Shown here: positions 62,594-64,000 of the stretch, in pieces | How the letters are laid out: each line of letters begins with the position of its first letter | How positions within the stretch are numbered: the stretch's first letter is position 1 | Origin: Achromobacter pulmonis | GTDB lineage: Bacteria > Pseudomonadota > Gammaproteobacteria > Burkholderiales > Burkholderiaceae_B | NCBI RefSeq assembly: GCF_002885955.2 | Contig: NZ_POQS01000009.1 | Span: forward strand, 193,521-257,520 | Reading direction: 5' to 3' | Length of the DNA: 64,000 nt | Program-made: the position numbers and the translations under genes | Notes under the pieces: model-generated | The model's input: only the letters and a program-made list of their open reading frames with translations | Database searches by the model: none | Told to the model about the DNA's origin: nothing

Positions 62594-62621
62594 CAAAAAA
62601 ACCTCACCGCGATGGTGAGGT
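62594..62621 (-). terminator. Intrinsic terminator for hppD (minus strand)
   Basis: A perfect 8-bp stem ACCTCACC (62601-62608) and GGTGAGGT (62614-62621), 5-nt loop. On the minus strand it continues into TTTTTTT. It lies just past the msrA stop, about 70 bp beyond hppD, in the convergent gap. Confidence 0.85.
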
Positions 62622-62690
62622 CTGAAGGCCGGCGAGGGCGCTTGCGCGCCACGCCGAGCCGGGGAAGGACGGTATTGGCGGCGTCGGCGT

Positions 62691-63803
62691 TCAGTCCACC
62701 GACTTGACCACGCCGCGGCGCATCTGGTCGAGCTCGATCGATTCGAACAAGGCCTTGAAGTTGCCTTCGCCGAAACCGTCGTTGCCCTTGCGCTGGATGA
62801 TCTCGAAGAAGATCGGGCCGATCTGGTTCTCGGTGAAGATCTGCAGCAGCAGGCCGCCGCCGGGGGCGCCGTCGAGCAGGATGCGGTTCTTCTGCAGGCG
62901 CGCCACGTCCTCGCCGTGGTTGGGCAGGCGGCGGTCGAGCAGTTCGTAATAGGTATCCGGCGTGTCCAGGAACACCACGCCATTGGCGCGCAGCGCCTCG
63001 ATGGTGCCGTAGATGTCTTCCGTGGCCATGGCGATGTGCTGGATGCCTTCGCCGCGGTACAGGTCCAGGTACTCCTGGATCTGGCCCTTCTCGTCGGTGC
63101 CTTCCTCGTTGATCGGAATGCGGATATTGCCGCAGGGCGAGGTCATGGCCTTGGACTTCACGCCCGTCACCTTGCCCTCGATGTCGAAATAACGCACTTC
63201 GCGGAAATTGAAGAGGCGCTCGTAGAACTCCGCCCACTCGGCCATGCGGCCCTTGTGCACGTTGTGCGTCAGGTGATCCACCAGCGTCAGGCCGGCGCCG
63301 CGATGGTTCAGGTCCGCCTGCGCGTTGGCCGGGTCCACCGGCACGAAGTCCACGTCATAGATGCTGATGTCGCCGATACCGCCGTGGCCTTCCTTGCCGT
63401 TCCAGCGGTCCACCAGGTAGATCAGCGAATCGCCGATGCCCTTGATGGCGGGAATGTTCAGTTCCATCGGGCCGCTGTGCGAATCGAAGCCCCAGGCGCC
63501 CAGCTCCAGCGCCCGCTTGTAGGCCGCGTTGGCGTCCTGCACGCGAAAGCCGATTGCACAGATCGAGGGGCCGTGCAGGCGGGCGAAACGCTGGGCGAAC
63601 GAATCCGGCTCGGCATTGATCAGGAAGTTCACGCCGCCCTGGCGGTACAGCGTCACGTCCTTGTGGCGGTGGCGGGCGATGGCCTTGAAGCCCAGCAGCT
63701 CGAACACCTTGCGCAGCGCGACGGGGTCCGGCGCCGCGTATTCAATGAATTCGAACCCGGCGGTGCCCATCGGGTTGTCCCAGGGTTGGAAAGCGCTGCT
63801 CAT
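62691..63803 (-). CDS. hppD: 4-hydroxyphenylpyruvate dioxygenase
   Basis: 370 residues from ATG 63803 (AGGGAG 8 bp upstream). Two vicinal-oxygen-chelate domains. Expected Fe(II) ligands are the His in LVDHLTHNV (about 170), the His in [13 protein letters not shown] (about 250) and the Glu in [30 protein letters not shown]. It converts 4-hydroxyphenylpyruvate to homogentisate in tyrosine catabolism and is also the source of pyomelanin. Divergent from an Lrp-type regulator. Confidence 0.96.
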   Translation of the reverse strand: MSSAFQPWDNPMGTAGFEFIEYAAPDPVALRKVFELLGFKAIARHRHKDVTLYRQGGVNFLINAEPDSFAQRFARLHGPSICAIGFRVQDANAAYKRALELGAWGFDSHSGPMELNIPAIKGIGDSLIYLVDRWNGKEGHGGIGDISIYDVDFVPVDPANAQADLNHRGAGLTLVDHLTHNVHKGRMAEWAEFYERLFNFREVRYFDIEGKVTGVKSKAMTSPCGNIRIPINEEGTDEKGQIQEYLDLYRGEGIQHIAMATEDIYGTIEALRANGVVFLDTPDTYYELLDRRLPNHGEDVARLQKNRILLDGAPGGGLLLQIFTENQIGPIFFEIIQRKGNDGFGEGNFKALFESIELDQMRRGVVKSVD

Positions 63804-63920
63804 AAGTCTGCTCCCTTGCATCGTTTTAAGGATGACCTGTTGATTCAAGTCTAGAGGGAGATTGTAGGAAGGAACGGCAGGCAGACAATTGCAAATATGG
63901 CTCAAAAGCCAGTACCCTGA

Positions 63921-63933
63921 GCAATAATATTGC
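63921..63933. promoter_or_regulatory. Palindrome between hppD and the Lrp-type regulator
   Basis: GCAAT-AAT-ATTGC is a perfect 13-bp palindrome with an AT centre, typical of Lrp/AsnC operators. A second inverted repeat TGGCT-CAAA-AGCCA lies at 63898-63911. It is 27 bp before the regulator start codon. Confidence 0.5.
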
Positions 63934-63959
63934 CGTGATTGGAAAGTTGGGGGCTAAAA

Positions 63960-64000
63960 ATGTCTAGCATCGAGCTCGATAGGACAGATCTAAGGATTTT
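63960..64000 (+). CDS. Lrp/AsnC-family regulator, N-terminus only (cut by window end)
   Basis: ATG 63960 opens MSSIELDRTDLRIL, the standard N-terminus of Lrp/AsnC proteins. Only 13 complete codons are inside the window. Divergent from hppD, so it probably controls tyrosine or phenylalanine catabolism in response to an aromatic amino acid; this is inferred from position. Confidence 0.75.
   Translation, partial: MSSIELDRTDLRI

Overview
The window is a contiguous, gene-dense stretch of high-GC chromosome from a betaproteobacterium, almost certainly a Bordetella of the classical group. The main pointers are a four-gene lipid A glucosamine-modification (lgm-type) cluster, several Bug/Tct (tripartite tricarboxylate) transporter genes, and the dnaQ/tRNA-Val and gloB/methyltransferase/rnhA gene arrangements. 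No insertion sequence was seen in 64 kb. That argues mildly against B. pertussis, which is dense in IS481, and fits B. bronchiseptica, B. parapertussis or a close relative. The species call is inference.

Layout. 1-11.5 kb: end of a Bug binding protein, a TerB-like protein, OsmC, fabI, an MltD-type lytic transglycosylase, gloB, a methyltransferase, rnhA, an RND efflux adaptor and pump, dnaQ and tRNA-Val(CAC). 11.5-12.8 kb: the one clearly accessory-looking segment, about 320 bp of hairpin-rich non-coding DNA followed by a HEPN-type Abi protein. 12.9-17.2 kb: a small membrane protein, a DUF188 gene, gltS with a long TAXI-type lipoprotein, and a GNAT gene. 17.3-21.2 kb: lipid A modification cluster (GT2, ArnT-like transferase, GtrA on the opposite strand, YdjC deacetylase). 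21.2-33.8 kb: regulator/transporter pairs (LysR-PACE, LysR-CidAB, MocR with DMT and LysE exporters, Lrp with DMT), a universal stress protein behind an FNR-like box, and a stand-alone EF-G. 33.8-44.3 kb: hydrolase, YbaK, a FecCD/FecE-type ABC transporter joined to cpoB, then the tol-pal operon and proS on the minus strand. 44.3-52 kb: rppH, a TctDE-like two-component system, tctBA, a hydroxyacid dehydrogenase, LysR and azoR. 52-57 kb: a beta-hydroxyacid dehydrogenase, a gamma-glutamyltransferase homologue lacking its nucleophile, and a second tctAB. 57-64 kb: an array of phased repeats, a coiled-coil gene plus zapA, 6S RNA, a SIMPL protein, lgt, ilvD, cytochrome c, msrA, hppD and the start of a divergent Lrp-type regulator.

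Functional themes are envelope construction and defence (Tol-Pal, Lgt, MltD, lipid A decoration, RND and PACE efflux), solute exchange with dedicated local regulators, and housekeeping. The observations most worth following up are the structured leader upstream of the HEPN Abi gene, four GAAAG elements at exact 11-bp spacing upstream of the second tctBA operon, and the Thr-to-Ala change at the predicted nucleophile of the gamma-glutamyltransferase homologue. All function calls come from reading translated sequence by eye. No database search was run.
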